Source: Notamacropus eugenii
Taxonomy: Eukaryota; Chordata; Mammalia; Diprotodontia; Macropodidae
Length of the DNA stretch: 64,000 nt
Assembly (NCBI RefSeq): GCF_028372415.1
Contig: NC_092875.1
Location: 354,412,225-354,476,224 of the forward strand
Reading direction: 5' to 3'
In this document: piece by piece, positions 12,001-23,570 of the stretch
Numbering within the stretch: the first letter of the stretch is position 1
How the letters are laid out: the number at the start of each line of letters is the position of its first letter
Notes under the pieces: generated by a model
What the model saw: the letters and a program-made list of their open reading frames with translations, nothing else
The model's database searches: none
What the model was told of the DNA's origin: nothing
Translations under genes and position numbers: made by a program

Positions 12001-13555
12001 TAAAGTAGATAATATATACCTAGATAGTTTAGAGATTGACTCTAAAGTTAACTCTATGAAAGAAAACTCTCAGAAGCTGCTTTTCTGCATTATTTCATTG
12101 CTTTTTTTTCATTGCTAAAATATGGAAAATTAGACCTTTCCAAAAGAACACAACTTGACAGAAACATTTCCACATAGTCTATATTTTTGGACCCAAATTT
12201 TTCCACTTCCACCCAGATACATTTAGTGGATTGGCAGCTCACCCCAAAAATACTTTTTTTTTAAAAATAGTCTGGTGACTGCCTCAACCTCCCAAGCTAG
12301 TCCTGCCTCTGCTGCTATTCTAGGGATAATTCCTGAAGATACCTCAGAGCTTCTGCTTATGCATATTCTACCTCTGTTGGAAACCTCTTAGCTGCTTAAC
12401 ATAATTCCAAGCCTAGTTTTTTCCAAAGAGAACACCTTGCCACCTTTTCCAACACTATTCATCCTATTATATATCTATCTAGGAATACCTAAAGGAGAGA
12501 AAATGGAACTGTTGAGTGGTGGATTCAGGGATATGAGATGAAGAAAACAGTATATGGAATTTGTGTCAGAAGAATGACAAAGAAGGCAAAGAATTATAAT
12601 AAACTGTAGGAGAGGCAGGCAAGGGTTATTAATAGGAATACTTATTGATGAAGCAAGCCATAGTCTAATGCCATAGCATTAGGCAGAGTTAGGAATCCAT
12701 GAAGTCAGTTCATGTATTAGTATCCATGATGATGAAAAGTCAAGCAATCTAGTTGAAAACCTCCCGTAATATCAACATTTACAACATCGTTTTTAATCAA
12801 TTATCCAACTGACAGACAAAATCTAGTTGTTAAGACATTGCCATCAGAAATAACTTCTAAACTTTTTTCCAATTATGTGTCTAAGCCATAGATATTCAAT
12901 CTCACCTGAGTTCTGAGGGCATTGAGGGAATTGAGTGAACCACACTAACTCCATCTTGTGACTCAATTCTGAATCTAGCTCAGTTCCCTTTCTATTCAGT
13001 TGTAGATCTAGTACAATTTCCATCTTGAAAACTTTATTGCAATGTTTGAACCTGTCCCTGTGTGACTGGGCAGCTGGACCTCCTCTACTTATTGTTTATA
13101 GATCCTTAACTAAGGACCTACGTTATGCTGACCAGAAACTCAATCAGATCTGAAGATTGATGCAGGGAGTTTTTTCATAATTATGTATCTCAAGGAACCC
13201 ATATGTCTTATCTGAAAACTGGCCTTGTACTGATCAATCAGTTAGGAACATGTTTCCATATTCCTTTGATTGAATGTAGATACTTAGGAGGAATGGGACA
13301 CCTCCTTTTCTGATTTCAGGGAATTGTACCTGTTCATTCATTACCCAAGATGATTTATTTCTTAAATTTCTTTTCTTTATAGGCACAGAACTGAATTCAT
13401 ATACATGTCTATCAAAGAATAAAAGTTATTATTACAACCTTTAGCAATAGGAAGCCCTTATAGCAATGCTAACATTTGGACCAATCAAGAGACTTCTAAT
13501 ACTTATTGATAATAATAAAAATCACCCTTGTGATTGTAATATAACCATGTTTTAC
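9100..13555. other. Intronic DNA, largely unidentified
   Basis: AT-rich with no gene recognised. A GA-rich patch lies at 11400-11470. The part 12900-13440 is listed separately as possibly LTR-like. Open frames here are about 75 codons or less and show no family features. Confidence 0.5.
12900..13440. repeat. Possible old LTR-like sequence
   Basis: The stretch 'ctaactccatcttgtgactcaattctga' and the mixed composition downstream are reminiscent of old mammalian LTRs. Clear TG…CA ends, a target duplication and an internal region were not found, so this is only a suggestion. Confidence 0.2.
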
Positions 13556-13561
13556 AATAAA

Positions 13562-13815
13562 GGGACAGCTAGGTGTCATAGTGGATAAAGTGTGAGGCCT
13601 AGAGTTAGAAAGAGTCATCTTTGTGAGTTCAGATATGGTCTCAGACACTTACTAGCTGTGTGACCCTTGGCAAGCCATTTAACCCTGTTTGCCTTAGTTC
13701 ATTAGTAAAATGCACTAGAGAAGGAAATGGCAAACCAGTCCAATATTTTTGCCAAGAAAACCCCAAATAGGGTCATGGTGAGTCAGATACAACTGAAAAA
13801 CAACTGAAAGCATAC
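13562..13815 (+). mobile_element. tRNA-derived marsupial SINE
   Basis: GGGACAGCTAGGTG head, 'gtggataaagtg', 'tgtgtgacccttggcaag', then 'gaaggaaatggcaaaccagtc' and 'aagaaaaccccaaatagggtcatgg..gagtcagatacaactgaaaaacaactga'. The same family occurs at 56652-56865. Confidence 0.75.
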
Positions 13816-13834
13816 AATATAGGTATATAATATA

Positions 13835-14076
13835 GTCAGCTGGATAGAGGTACGGCACTTGGGAAGAACTGAATTTAAATCATGCCTCAGACATTCCCTA
13901 GCTATGTGTCCCTGGGTGGTCACTTACCTTCTTTGTACCTCAGTTTCCCCATATGTCAATTGGGAGGGTAATAATAACACCTATTTCACAAGGTTATTGT
14001 TAGGATCAAAGGAGTTAATAGATAAAGGACTTTGCAAACCTTAAAGCACTGTACAAATGTTAACTGTTATTATTAC
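13835..14076 (+). repeat. MIR/CORE-SINE copy
   Basis: 'cagacattccctagctatgtgtccctgg', 'cctcagtttccccatatgtcaa', 'aataataacacctatttcacaaggttattgttaggatcaaa' and a terminal 'gcaaaccttaaagcactgtacaaatg' match the sense CORE-SINE pattern. Confidence 0.75.
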
Positions 14077-14081
14077 ACAGC

Positions 14082-14312
14082 AGCTAGGTGGTGCAATGGA
14101 GTGATACATCTAGAGGCAAGAAGATCTGAGTTCAAATCTACCTTCAGATACTAGCTATATGACCCTGGGCAAGTCACTTCACATCTCTCTGCTTCATTTT
14201 CTTCAGCTGAAAAGTGGAAGGAGTGTTGTGATGAACAAATGAGATAATATCTATAAAATGTTTTGCAAACCTTAAATTTAGTGCTGTAGAAATGCTAATT
14301 GTTGTCATTATA
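14082..14312 (+). mobile_element. tRNA-headed CORE-SINE
   Basis: It starts GCAGCTAGGTGGTGCAATGG, has 'gatctgagttcaaatc', 'atatgaccctgggcaagtcactt', 'gagataatatctataaaatg' and a 3' end 'gcaaaccttaaatttagtgctgtagaaatgctaattgt'. Confidence 0.75.
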
Positions 14313-14364
14313 ACGACTTTGCATTTATGTGTTTCTTTGAGCTTTCACATTTATGGACTACGGA

Positions 14365-14690
14365 TTTAGAAATGAAGGGAACTTTGGAGGTCCTCTAATC
14401 CAAACTCTCCTTTTGCGGATGAGGAAACTGAGCCCCAGGGAATTAAAAAGCTGTACACACCCTGTGCAGCACAGGTTTTAGGTGCTGCTAGAGCAGACTT
14501 GGAGTCCAGGTCTTTTCAACTCCAAATACAGTGATTTTTCAACAGATTCAGGCTGTGGAACACTGTGGGTTATACAAGGTAGACATATGACCCCATTTTA
14601 AAAATGAGGAAACTAGATCAGAGTGCTTAAGTGGTATGCCCAGAGTCACACAGAATATAAGCTGTGAACTTCCTCATATTGATACTTCCC
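14365..14690 (-). repeat. Two adjacent MIR fragments, minus orientation
   Basis: The first (14365-14540) reads 'actttggaggtcctctaatccaa' then 'gaggaaactgagccccaggg'. The second (14580-14690) repeats 'ccccattttaaaaatgaggaaact' and 'gcccagagtcacacag'. Confidence 0.75.
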
Positions 14691-15265
14691 ACAATGTGTC
14701 TGAGGCAAGTAAAAGAGAAAATAGGGCCTATAGTCAAAGGGTGATGTGGATTGGCATCCAACCTGTGTAAGAAGATCGAAGCTTCCCTGGGTCAATGCAA
14801 AAGAATAAGATCCAAGACCAAAAACTGAAATGGGTAATCATTAAGACAAGACAGTTCTCAAGGAATCTGTAAATAAATCAAACACATGGGAAATACGATG
14901 ATAGTTAAATGATATCTCTGAAAATATTCAACACAGCTAGTCAGTACATCCTTTGATAAAAGGTGCATAGTCTGCCTGTATCCCCTTCTGTTCCTTAAAT
15001 GAAAAATGTTGTCCATTCTTGGTACCTACAGAATCAAGACTCATAATCAGATGTTCATACTTCTGGTCAGGTGCTTTTTTCAATAAAGGATACGATCATA
15101 GGTTAATTCAGAAACAGCAAACTGTTGGGGTTCTCATAAATTGCAGTCACCTTTTGTCGGAAAGCTCTCCCACTTGGAGTTTCATTTTTTCCTTTTTGTG
15201 GTGAACCAGTTTTAATTGATTCTCATTCATGTACAGTTCCGTGGTATAATTATGAATAGTCAGGC
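14691..15265. other. Intronic stretch, nothing recognised
   Basis: No repeat family or coding signature identified by eye. Confidence 0.4.
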
Positions 15266-15269
15266 ATCT

Positions 15270-15440
15270 GTTGCTATAATAGGAAAGAACAGAGTATTTG
15301 GACTCGAAAGATCTGAGTTCAAGTCTTAGGTCTACTACTTATTATATGCGTTACCATCTTCACTTCCCATATCTGTAAAACCAGGATCTTAAAATTAGAT
15401 GATCTTAAAGTATCTTCCATTTTGAAATCCTGTGAGATTT
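15270..15440 (+). repeat. MIR, plus orientation
   Basis: 'ggactcgaaagatctgagttcaagtctta', 'atctgtaaaaccagga' and 'gatgatcttaaagtatcttcc' follow the sense MIR order. Confidence 0.65.
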
Positions 15441-15825
15441 AGGAACTTTTTCTATTTAGTTTCCAACTTAAACTTTTGTTTCAGGAAACTGCCACATGCC
15501 TTGGATTGGATCACCACAATTTTCCTTTATACTGAAATAGTAAGTAAGTATCCAAGTGGATTGTTGTTGCAACAACAGATGTTAGCAACAGTCCTTAAAA
15601 ATTACAGAATATTATATCCACTTAGAAATTTATTTGTAACCATTTTGTAGCAAGGTTTAAGGCAGGCCTTGCTAGCAAATTTGAAATACCCTTAATAATG
15701 TACCACATTTTGTGAAAATCAGTATGTCCCCTTAAAGGATATCATGGAACAACCACACAAAGCATATTCAAAATATTTCACAGTCTAGTTAAAACTGTTG
15801 TAGCACTTTGGGTCAATAATACTTT

Positions 15826-16030
15826 AGAACAGAAGTTCTCAACCTCTTTATGTATCAGGGACCCCACTGGCAGTCTGGTGAAACCTATGGACTCCCGTCT
15901 CATAATTGTGTTTTTGAATACATAAAACAAAATGCCTAGGATTAGAAAGGAATACAATTATATTGATATACAGTTTTCAGAATATCGAAAAGAAAAAAAA
16001 TTGCAGATCCCAGATCAAAAACTCCTTGGC
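15826..16030 (+). repeat. hAT-like non-autonomous DNA repeat, copy 1
   Basis: 'agttctcaacctctttatgtatcagggacccc', 'tctggtgaaacctatggactcc' and 'aatacataaaacaaaatgcctaggattagaaagg' match copies at 17192-17375 (inverted) and 25470-25680. The hAT label is inferred from resemblance to known mammalian elements. Confidence 0.55.
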
Positions 16031-16039
16031 AAAATAACA

Positions 16040-16845
16040 GAATCTTAGTAAAAGAATCTCCTTGCCTTTAAAGATAACAGTTGAAGGTAAATGTGTTTGA
16101 AAGGAGCATCCTATTCTTCTGGGACTCTTGAATTTTCTATTAAATGTGTCTATTATAAGAAAGAGCTTTCCAACAATTAGAGCTATCCAACCATTGATCA
16201 GACTGTCTTACAAAGTAATGTCTTACATTACTAAAAGAATTAAAGTAGAGGCAGAGGACCATCAGTGAGGGATGTTGTGGAGCAATTCTTGTGCTGAATA
16301 GTGGTTGGGCTAAGAGATCTGAAAAATGCCTTCTGAATATAAGGTTCTATTATTCTTTGGTTCTGATTGTTTCTCAGGTAAGTGCCAAAGTAAGATCCCA
16401 AAGAATTCTACATGGTTTGTAGTGAAATTGTTTCTCCAGGGTGTGTGATCTGACTGTGAAGCGCTCAATGATGACAGCATTGTTCAGGCATATTAAAATA
16501 CCACAGTTTATGATCCTGACTATGAAACTCCCCGAGTGTTCTTCATTTAGCCAACTTTTCAGTCTGCCTTTTATATCCCTAAGGTAGGAAAGTTCCTTTT
16601 ACCTTCAACTGGAATAAAAAAAATGGCAAAATTAATTTGTGAGCCAAGTAAATGTTGCCATAAGTATTGCTATAAAGTTTGCGGTGTTGTAAAGAATCCA
16701 AGAGACACACTGAGCAGATAGAACTAGTATTGTGCTGTTTTTCAGTATGAGTTTTCCACCTCCTTGAAGTCAGACTCTTTGATTGTTATTAAAGAGCACA
16801 TACTCAGGCACACATTTTTGCCTGAGGTGATTTCAATCTATTCTA
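16040..16845. other. Intronic stretch, nothing recognised
   Basis: No gene or named repeat could be supported. Confidence 0.4.
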
Positions 16846-16849
16846 TTTC

Positions 16850-17170
16850 TGAGCAACACATTCCTACCACTTACTACCTATTGAGTAGGTGACAACCTCA
16901 CTAGCCCTCACTTTCCTGCTTTATAAAATGGGATTCATTTTATAAAGTTCTTGCTACATGCCAGGACCTTTACAAATATCTCATTTCATCTTTACAGCAA
17001 CCCTTTGAGGCAGATGCTGTTGTTAGCCCATTTTACAGTGGTAAGGCAGACAAAGATTAAGTGACTTGCCCACAGTCACACAGCTGACAAGCATTTGAGA
17101 CTGGATTTGAACTGAGATCTTCTTAACTGTAAGCCCAGCTCTCTATCCACTATGCCATCTCACTGTTTCC
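16850..17170 (-). repeat. MIR pair, mainly minus orientation
   Basis: A short sense piece (about 16850-16935) is followed by a near full antisense MIR with 'cttgctacatgccaggacctttacaaatatctcattt', 'gattaagtgacttgcccacagtcacacagct' and 'ctctctatccactatgccatct'. Confidence 0.8.
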
Positions 17171-17191
17171 TAGAAGAAGAAGGGTTTAATC

Positions 17192-17375
17192 AAAGATTCT
17201 TAACCTGGGACCTATGAACTTTGGAAAAAAAATTTGATAACTGAATTTCAATATATTTGTGGATTTTTTATAACTCTATGTATTTTATTTTATGTATTTA
17301 AAAACATTATTCTGAGATAAGGTTCTTAGTTTTTTCTAGGCCACCAAAAGGGTCCATTATACAAAAAGACTAAAT
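17192..17375 (-). repeat. hAT-like non-autonomous DNA repeat, copy 2 (inverted)
   Basis: Starts 'attcttaacctgggacctatgaacttt' and contains 'tatgtattttattttatgtatttaaaaacattattctgag' and 'gggtccatt'. This is the reverse-complement order of the copy at 15826-16030. Confidence 0.5.
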
Positions 17376-17639
17376 GATCTTTAAGATTTTTCTAACTCTA
17401 AATTCTAAAACTTAACTTCTAACTCTAAATTCTAGAAGATCCTAGAAATTTTACTTTGCTTTCCAATATATCATCACTAATGTGTTGCAAAAGTTTATTA
17501 CATTTTCAAAGCTACATTGGACTTTGCAGGAAAATTGACAGGTGACTGGGGTGGGATACTCATAGGGAATCACCTCAATTAATGTATATTGGTAACTTCC
17601 ATGTAATTTATAGTTGTAGAGAGTATCCTGGAAGCACCA

Positions 17640-17745
17640 TGATCATTCAGTAATCATGTGTTTAAAGGCAAAACTTGAACTCTGGTCTTCTGACACTTGC
17701 ACTGTGCTTGGCACATGGGAAGCACTTAATAAATGCTAGTTGACC
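17640..17745 (+). repeat. L2/MIR-like 3' fragment
   Basis: 'ctgtgcttggcacatgggaagcacttaataaatgctagttg' is the common L2-type 3' terminus. Confidence 0.55.
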
Positions 17746-18254
17746 TAGTGACTGACTCCACACTTGGCTGCCATGATTCTGCCTCTTGTCAAACGTGTTG
17801 CATATATTTTAATAATGATTTCTTTCTTTCCAGCTTTCCCTTTCCCTTTATTAGAATAAACCAGATCTCACCTGCTGAACCCAAGGATATACTCCACCCC
17901 ATCCCATGTGAAGATTCTTAAGGTGTGGTAGGATGGGTTTAACTATTATTAATAATTAAACAGGACTTGACCAGTACTGAAAGGTAAATATCAATGCATG
18001 TACAGTGCACAGCACCACCTTCCTTTCCCTGTGAATTACTCATAATAAGTAGTGAAAGGAAGACATCCTTGACCATCAAACTGCCCCCCCCACTTCACTC
18101 ATTCTCCCAGCTCTAAAAGACACTTGCTTGTAGAATCCTTAGGAAAATGCCTACCAATCTTATTAGAGCCTCTATTACAATTTGTCTTCTATGACTTCTA
18201 TGTGGGTCAGAAGGAAAAATGGGGGATGTTAGTTTAGCACCTTTGTAACATGTA

Positions 18255-18370
18255 CAATAGAATGCACAATATTTAGTAAGGCATGGTGGAAAGGGTGTTA
18301 GACTCAACCCGGAGAACTGAATTTGATTCCTGACTCTCAGATTTAGGGTGTGATCCAGGGGAAAATAATC
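18255..18370 (+). repeat. MIR fragment
   Basis: 'aaggcatggtggaaagggtgttagactcaacccgg..aactgaatttgattcctgactc' matches the 5' half of sense MIR. Confidence 0.55.
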
Positions 18371-19380
18371 TTGACTATTTCCTTCACATGATGTTTATGA
18401 GGAAAGACCTTTGAAGTACTATTCAAATGTGATCTGTCATTAGTATTTTCTTTTGTAGGGCACATATACTTGGAGAAGCAAATACAGCAGTGTCTTGTTT
18501 GCCCTCTAATTTTAATGCCACAGAGTCCATGCTGTGGAAGTGTTGTGAGTAGGAAATCAAAATTAAATAGCAATCCAGTTCCAGAGAGATGTAGTCTAGT
18601 CCAGGACTTTTAGGAAGATTTTGTGACCAATATGAACCAGATTACTAGATGATCTTTATTTAAGAAAACTTAAAATATGTTTTAAAAAATTAAAGGCAGA
18701 GGACATAACACTTTATTCATTAGATAATAAGCATTTATATTAGTTCCATATTGCAACCAATTAAATTAACATATAAATAAAGAGCTAACACAAGCACATT
18801 TCGAGTGAATGTAAAGGTCTCCTTTTTTTCATCTAGCCTTCATTCCTCAGAATTATTCCTTTGATATGTTTTTCTAAATTTAAGTGTTTTTTTAATCAGA
18901 ACTTCTGGCTGCATACATAGATTTGTCAATCTTGGCTATATATAATCATCATTCAAAAGGGTTTTTTTGTTATCTCTTAAACAACTACAAAATAAATAAA
19001 ATGTGTCAAAAGAAGATGAGGTGTGCTTCACATGCCAAAGCCATTTACAAAGTCAATATGCCAGCGATACCTTTTTAACATTCAGTTAGTTTATTTTTCC
19101 ACACACACACCCAAGCTCCTTCATTTCTGGCCTGTGAAATTCCTTGGCCAAGTTTATAGCTCCTCCATTCCTTTGATCTGTAGTCCAATGAATAAATAAA
19201 GTGAGTGGTTTTCTTGATATAGAAAAATCCTATTCGTTTCAGAGGATCATTGCAGGTCTGGATCCTCAGAAACCTCCAAAAGTCACCATTACCCACACAA
19301 TATCAGTTTTATCAGTATTATTGGATCACAAGGAACAGGAGTCAGATGCTTGATGCTGGCAGTAGCATCTCATGCAAAGA
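18371..19380. other. Intronic AT-rich stretch, nothing recognised
   Basis: No repeat family or coding signature was identified. An old retroelement remnant may begin within it (see 19600-22130). Confidence 0.4.
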
Positions 19381-19381
19381 C

Positions 19382-19411
19382 AACACAGGTAATAAATTTA
19401 TTACCTGTGTT
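19382..19411. repeat. Perfect 30-bp palindrome
   Basis: The left half AACACAGGTAATAAA (19382-19396) is followed directly by its exact reverse complement (19397-19411). There is no spacer and the flanks do not extend the symmetry. Confidence 0.95.
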
Positions 19412-20469
19412 AGGAATGCTATAGTGGTTCCAACTGTATAGCTGTATACCAGAAGTAGTAGTATCATAGATTTTTTTAAAATTATCATCCCCAGGGAAGA
19501 AAGTGTCTTTCTTATCATTCTGGGTAATCCTGCTATGACACAGATATGAGTAACAAATATTTTCCCCTGTCCCATCTGGTTAATTTTTATAGTCAAGTCA
19601 TTCCAGTATATTTCTTATAGCCCTACCAAATCCCCCTTTTGATAGGTTCCTTATCACCTCTGCCTTAATTTTTTATTTCACTGATGGTAAACTACAATCA
19701 AGCAGGTCCAAGTCATCATAGCTATAGTCACTGTAGTACAATATTCATCCTCCTCATCAGGGGCTATTTCTATCCTTAGACTTCACAGAGTTATCGGGAA
19801 TATTCTTATCATGAGTTGTTAATACCAGCAGTTCTCTTCAATACAAGAGCAATACTGTTATTATTGATTCTGCTTCTATTATCTGCCAATTCACCATTTC
19901 CTTAAAGTTGTCTTTTAAAGACTTACCCCTTAGACTTAATTGGTGATGGAATGAATTATCTTGTGCCTGTTACTCTTTATATAGCCAGAAAGCTGCTTCT
20001 TGCCCATGGGGTACAATTTCAGCTTTTGGCCCCTTTTCCCAAGGGGAGATACCATATACCATGTATCTTTTAAGTAAGGTCAAGCTTATCTATTACTATA
20101 ACTTAGGGCGGGAGGGTTATTTTTTGGTGACTGGTTAGTTCTCCCTTCTTTTAGGACTTAGACTGGTTCCTAACTTTGAATCCTCCATGAGAATCTCTGG
20201 TAGGTTGTGGTGGCTCCTACAAGGAGCTTGTCTCCTACAAAGCAGGCTGTGATAGCATGGAGTAGGTACACGGCATCATCTGCTTTGATATACTTCTCCA
20301 TCGCCATCTCCCTTTTACGCTTTGCTTCTACTATTTCATTCTCTCTTTGGGACATACAAAGTCATCACAAACAAGCCTTCAGGGGAGACACACTTGGTTA
20401 CAGGAAAGGAAGGAATGAAGGAATGGATGGAGGAAAGAAAGAATAAAAAGGAGGAAGAGAGGGCAGAGG

Positions 20470-20735
20470 AAGCACACATTTATTACTCATCTATGTGCCT
20501 GGCACTGTGCTAAGCTCTTTACAAATACTATCCCATTTGATCTTCACTACAACCCTGGGAGGTAGGGGATACTATATCTCTATTTCACAATGGAGGAAGT
20601 TGAAACAGACAGAGAGGTTAAGTGAAATGCCCAGGGTCACATAACAAACATATGAGACTGGTTTGAGTTCAGGTCTTTTTGACTCCTGGCCAGGTAGTGC
20701 TTCTCTATCCACTGTGCCACCTAGTTGTCTCTACT
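20470..20735 (-). repeat. MIR, minus orientation, nearly complete
   Basis: 'catctatgtgcctggcactgtgctaagctctttacaaata', 'gaggttaagtgaaatgcccagggtcaca' and 'tctctatccactgtgccacctag' cover the antisense element from end to end. Confidence 0.85.
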
Positions 20736-21369
20736 GAAGAGAAAATGTGTTGTGATCCTTGTATTTTTGGTAAAGACATTTTGCTCAGCATATATATTTC
20801 TCTCTTTCCACTCCTTCCTTTCCCCATACATTCTTTTCTGAGAAGTGACTGCATTTACCAGTACTTTATCATTTAAATTTCTGACTCCATTATGTAGGTT
20901 CTGAGCCCTTTTCTCATTAATGTTCTTCATCCCACTGGGACACTACATACTTCTAGTCTGCAAAGCATGCCATTCCATTTGTCCACTATTACTCCAGTTT
21001 GGGGATTATAGAACTAAATTAGATTTATATAATGCCTTTCTCAATCTCCCAGCTAGGAATCTTCTTTGAAATGAAGCATTTTTCTTAGCACAAAAAGATA
21101 TATTGGTTGAGTATCTGAGGGGTTAAAGTTCAAGTGTCAATCACTTACTTTTACTGGTCATGAGTCTTCTTATCATCATCATTGTACCAGAAACACAAAT
21201 CACTAGCCTTGTCAAGGCTAGAAACAGAATGGTGCTTTGGCCAGCACATGTACTTCCTTGTTCCAGTGGATTGTCTCAATTGGGCTATTCCTGTGGTTGG
21301 AGATTAGTAGGTGTTAGGATGTCCTGTCACCAGCCTCTTCTCATAGTTCTTAGGTCATATATCTGAACC

Positions 21370-21485
21370 CCTTCATTTTACACATGTGATAACTGAGATC
21401 TGAGAAAGATATGTGGCTTCCCCAAGGTGACAAAAGTAGTGACAGAGCTGAGATTTGAACCAAAGTCCCCTAAATCCATCACCCC
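21370..21485 (-). repeat. MIR fragment
   Basis: 'cttcattttacacatgtgataactgagatctgaga' and 'ccccaaggtgacaaaagtagtgacagagctgagatttgaacc' are antisense MIR. Confidence 0.7.
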
Positions 21486-21896
21486 ATCTGAGGAATGGCC
21501 TGATCATGCTTTTGCCATCTCAGACTACATTTCAGGAGTCCATTTTCTGCTGTCCAGAAGTCTGAAAAGTCTAAGTATTTGTTAATGAGGAGAGCTTGAC
21601 CTGATTCCATGCAAGGTATCTATGATGTTTTTCTACCATGCGTACAAGAGTGAGTTTAGCCAATTCTGAGGATTTACCTACTCCTTCCTTAACCATTGTC
21701 AATCCAATGGAATAAGGCTGAATGAAGGCTGCTTTTTATAGGTTCCTTGAACTGTGACTTTGATACTTTCTTGGGTGACTCTCTCTTCCTTATCTTCTTT
21801 TACATTTATTTTCTATATACTCCTCTGCTGGCATTCTCCTCACCCTCCCTTTCTTGCTTTACCTGGACTTAAGTGGTTACTTTGGGGTTAGTGAAG

Positions 21897-21898
<2 letters not shown>

Positions 21899-21950
<52 letters not shown>
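21899..21950 (+). repeat. (GT)26 microsatellite
   Basis: Uninterrupted GT dinucleotides over 52 bp. The purity suggests it is polymorphic in length. Confidence 0.95.
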
Positions 21951-21951
<1 letters not shown>

Positions 21952-22329
21952 GTCCCATCCTTGACTAAGATGCTATCTAAGAGATAGGTCAAAGGGTTTC
22001 AGTTATTATGACCATCTGGTGAGATCATTAGAACAACCTTTACTGTTCTCTGGTTATGTTTTATTTCCTCATTTACTATATCCACTAGTTCTTCTATGAC
22101 TTTATTTGTAAATATCTGGAAAAAAACCCCATACTTCTGTTATCTTTTATCTTTTGATATTTAGGGTTGTTTCAGGACTTTTCTTTAGTAATTTAACTTA
22201 TCACCCTTATTTAGACTTTGAAGCTAATCATTGCGCAGTTGGGTACTTTAGGTGGGTTAAGGGTATCCATGGTTTATCTCTGTGAGATATCTCTTATTCC
22301 AAACTGTCTTAGTGTTGTATAATATCTGC

Positions 22330-22425
22330 TTCTTGACAGTAGTACTTCCCTCACTTTTGTATTTGTATCCTCAGTCCCTAGCACAATGATTAAAAAAATA
22401 CTTTTTTGTTGATCAATTAACATGT
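22330..22425 (+). repeat. L2 3'-end-like fragment
   Basis: 'tttgtatttgtatcctcagtccctagcacaatgatt..atac' fits a diverged L2 3' terminus. Confidence 0.45.
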
Positions 22426-22605
22426 AATGAATGAAGGTAATCTGACCCAGTTGCTGAATGGTTGTCTAAGGCTGTACCTTATACCTAGATTATTCTCATA
22501 CTTGTGTAAATTTAGGAAACTTCTGTATACAGCCTTAGTGGTACAAAAATAAAATATTTGCTTCTGTAAGAACATGCGCTACTAATTTCTACCCACTTTG
22601 TATAA

Positions 22606-22647
22606 CTAGAGTTCTTCCAGCTATCTTGTGGCCTGGAAGAACTCTAG
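22606..22647. repeat. Perfect 15-bp inverted repeat, 12-nt loop
   Basis: CTAGAGTTCTTCCAG (22606-22620) and CTGGAAGAACTCTAG (22633-22647) are exact reverse complements around a 12-nt loop. The sequence could form a cruciform or RNA hairpin. It is too short for a typical pre-miRNA. Confidence 0.95.
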
Positions 22648-22659
22648 GAAAGAAGTCAT

Positions 22660-23190
22660 GTAGTACAACTCATATTCTGATGGCCAAAGCTAGGATACAG
22701 TTTATACTGTCAGTCCAGAACAGTTGATAAGCGTTGTCCTAGGAACCTCACAATTGCAGTTAAATACCCCAACAGGGACACTCCAGGGTTTCTGAGAGTG
22801 GAGCCTCCCCTTTGTTGTAGACTCAAACCCATCGCCCATCTCAGACTCTGGGAATTACCTCTCTAAGGACACAGCCTCGTTGCAGCCTCACCCAATCTCT
22901 TGATATTGTCCTTAGTCAGTAGGCCATTGAACAACAATGGTGGTTTGTCTTCTGGATATGGAATAGGCCTATGGTTTTGGAAGGTTGGACCCTGTCACAT
23001 CCAGATCCTCAGGAGCCTTAAGATGAGAGCAGGTGGATATCTCACAGTCTTCCATGGAACATCAGGTGAACCAGCCTCTAGGATGATAGAGAGTCAGGAA
23101 AGTCAGATGTCAGTTGAAACAAGAATTCATACCAGTAATAAGAATTTGAATTCTGTCCAGAATATATTTTCTTTCATCTTATTCCTGAAA
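22660..23190. other. Intronic stretch, nothing firm
   Basis: A plus-strand open frame overlaps 22900-23262 but shows no family motifs and runs into the repeat at 23195. Treated as non-coding. Confidence 0.4.
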
Positions 23191-23194
23191 AGGG

Positions 23195-23285
23195 AGAGAA
23201 TAATCAATCAACAAGTATTTTTTAAGGACCTCTCATATGCCAGGCACTGCGTTAGGTGTTGAAGATACAAAGACACAAAATGAGA
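23195..23285 (+). repeat. Old interspersed-repeat fragment
   Basis: 'aatcaatcaacaagtattttttaaggacctctcatatgccaggcactgcgttagg' is of the same type as 1024-1165. Confidence 0.6.
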
Positions 23286-23309
23286 CAGTTATTGAAGGAA
23301 GGAAAAAAA

Positions 23310-23570
23310 ACCCAAATATTTATTAAGCCTTTTATTTATTTATTTAATATACCAGGCATTATGCTGAGAACTTTATGAATTTTATCCCTTTTAATCCTCA
23401 CAATAACCCTGGGAAGTAGTTGCTATTATTATCCCCATTTTACAGTTGAGAAAACTGAGGTAGGTAGATGTTAAATGACTTGCTAAGGATCACATGACTA
23501 TTAAGTAGATTATGCTGGGTTTGAGCTCAGTGTTTCTGAACTTCAGGTCCAGAACCACCTAACTACCTCT
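23310..23570 (-). repeat. MIR, minus orientation
   Basis: 'aatcctcacaataaccctgggaagtag', 'attatccccattttacagttgagaaaactgagg' and 'gacttgctaaggatcacatgac' are antisense MIR. Confidence 0.85.

Larger units (their letters stand above)
19600..22130 (-). mobile_element. Possible degraded endogenous retroelement, antisense
   Basis: On the minus strand there is a polypurine-tract-like AAAAGGGGGATTT (19632-19644). Patches of open frame occur at 20170-20355 (Lys/Glu-rich) and near 21620-21690, and at 22045-22115 a patch reads FTNKVIEELVDIV, faintly integrase-like. Stops interrupt all frames, and a MIR (20470-20735), a (GT)n tract and other repeats lie within. No LTR pair was found. The call is weak. 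Confidence 0.25.

Noticed and set aside
21899..21950. CRISPR-like or functional tandem array
   Set aside because: Simple GT microsatellite; no repeat-spacer structure exists anywhere in the window and the DNA is vertebrate.
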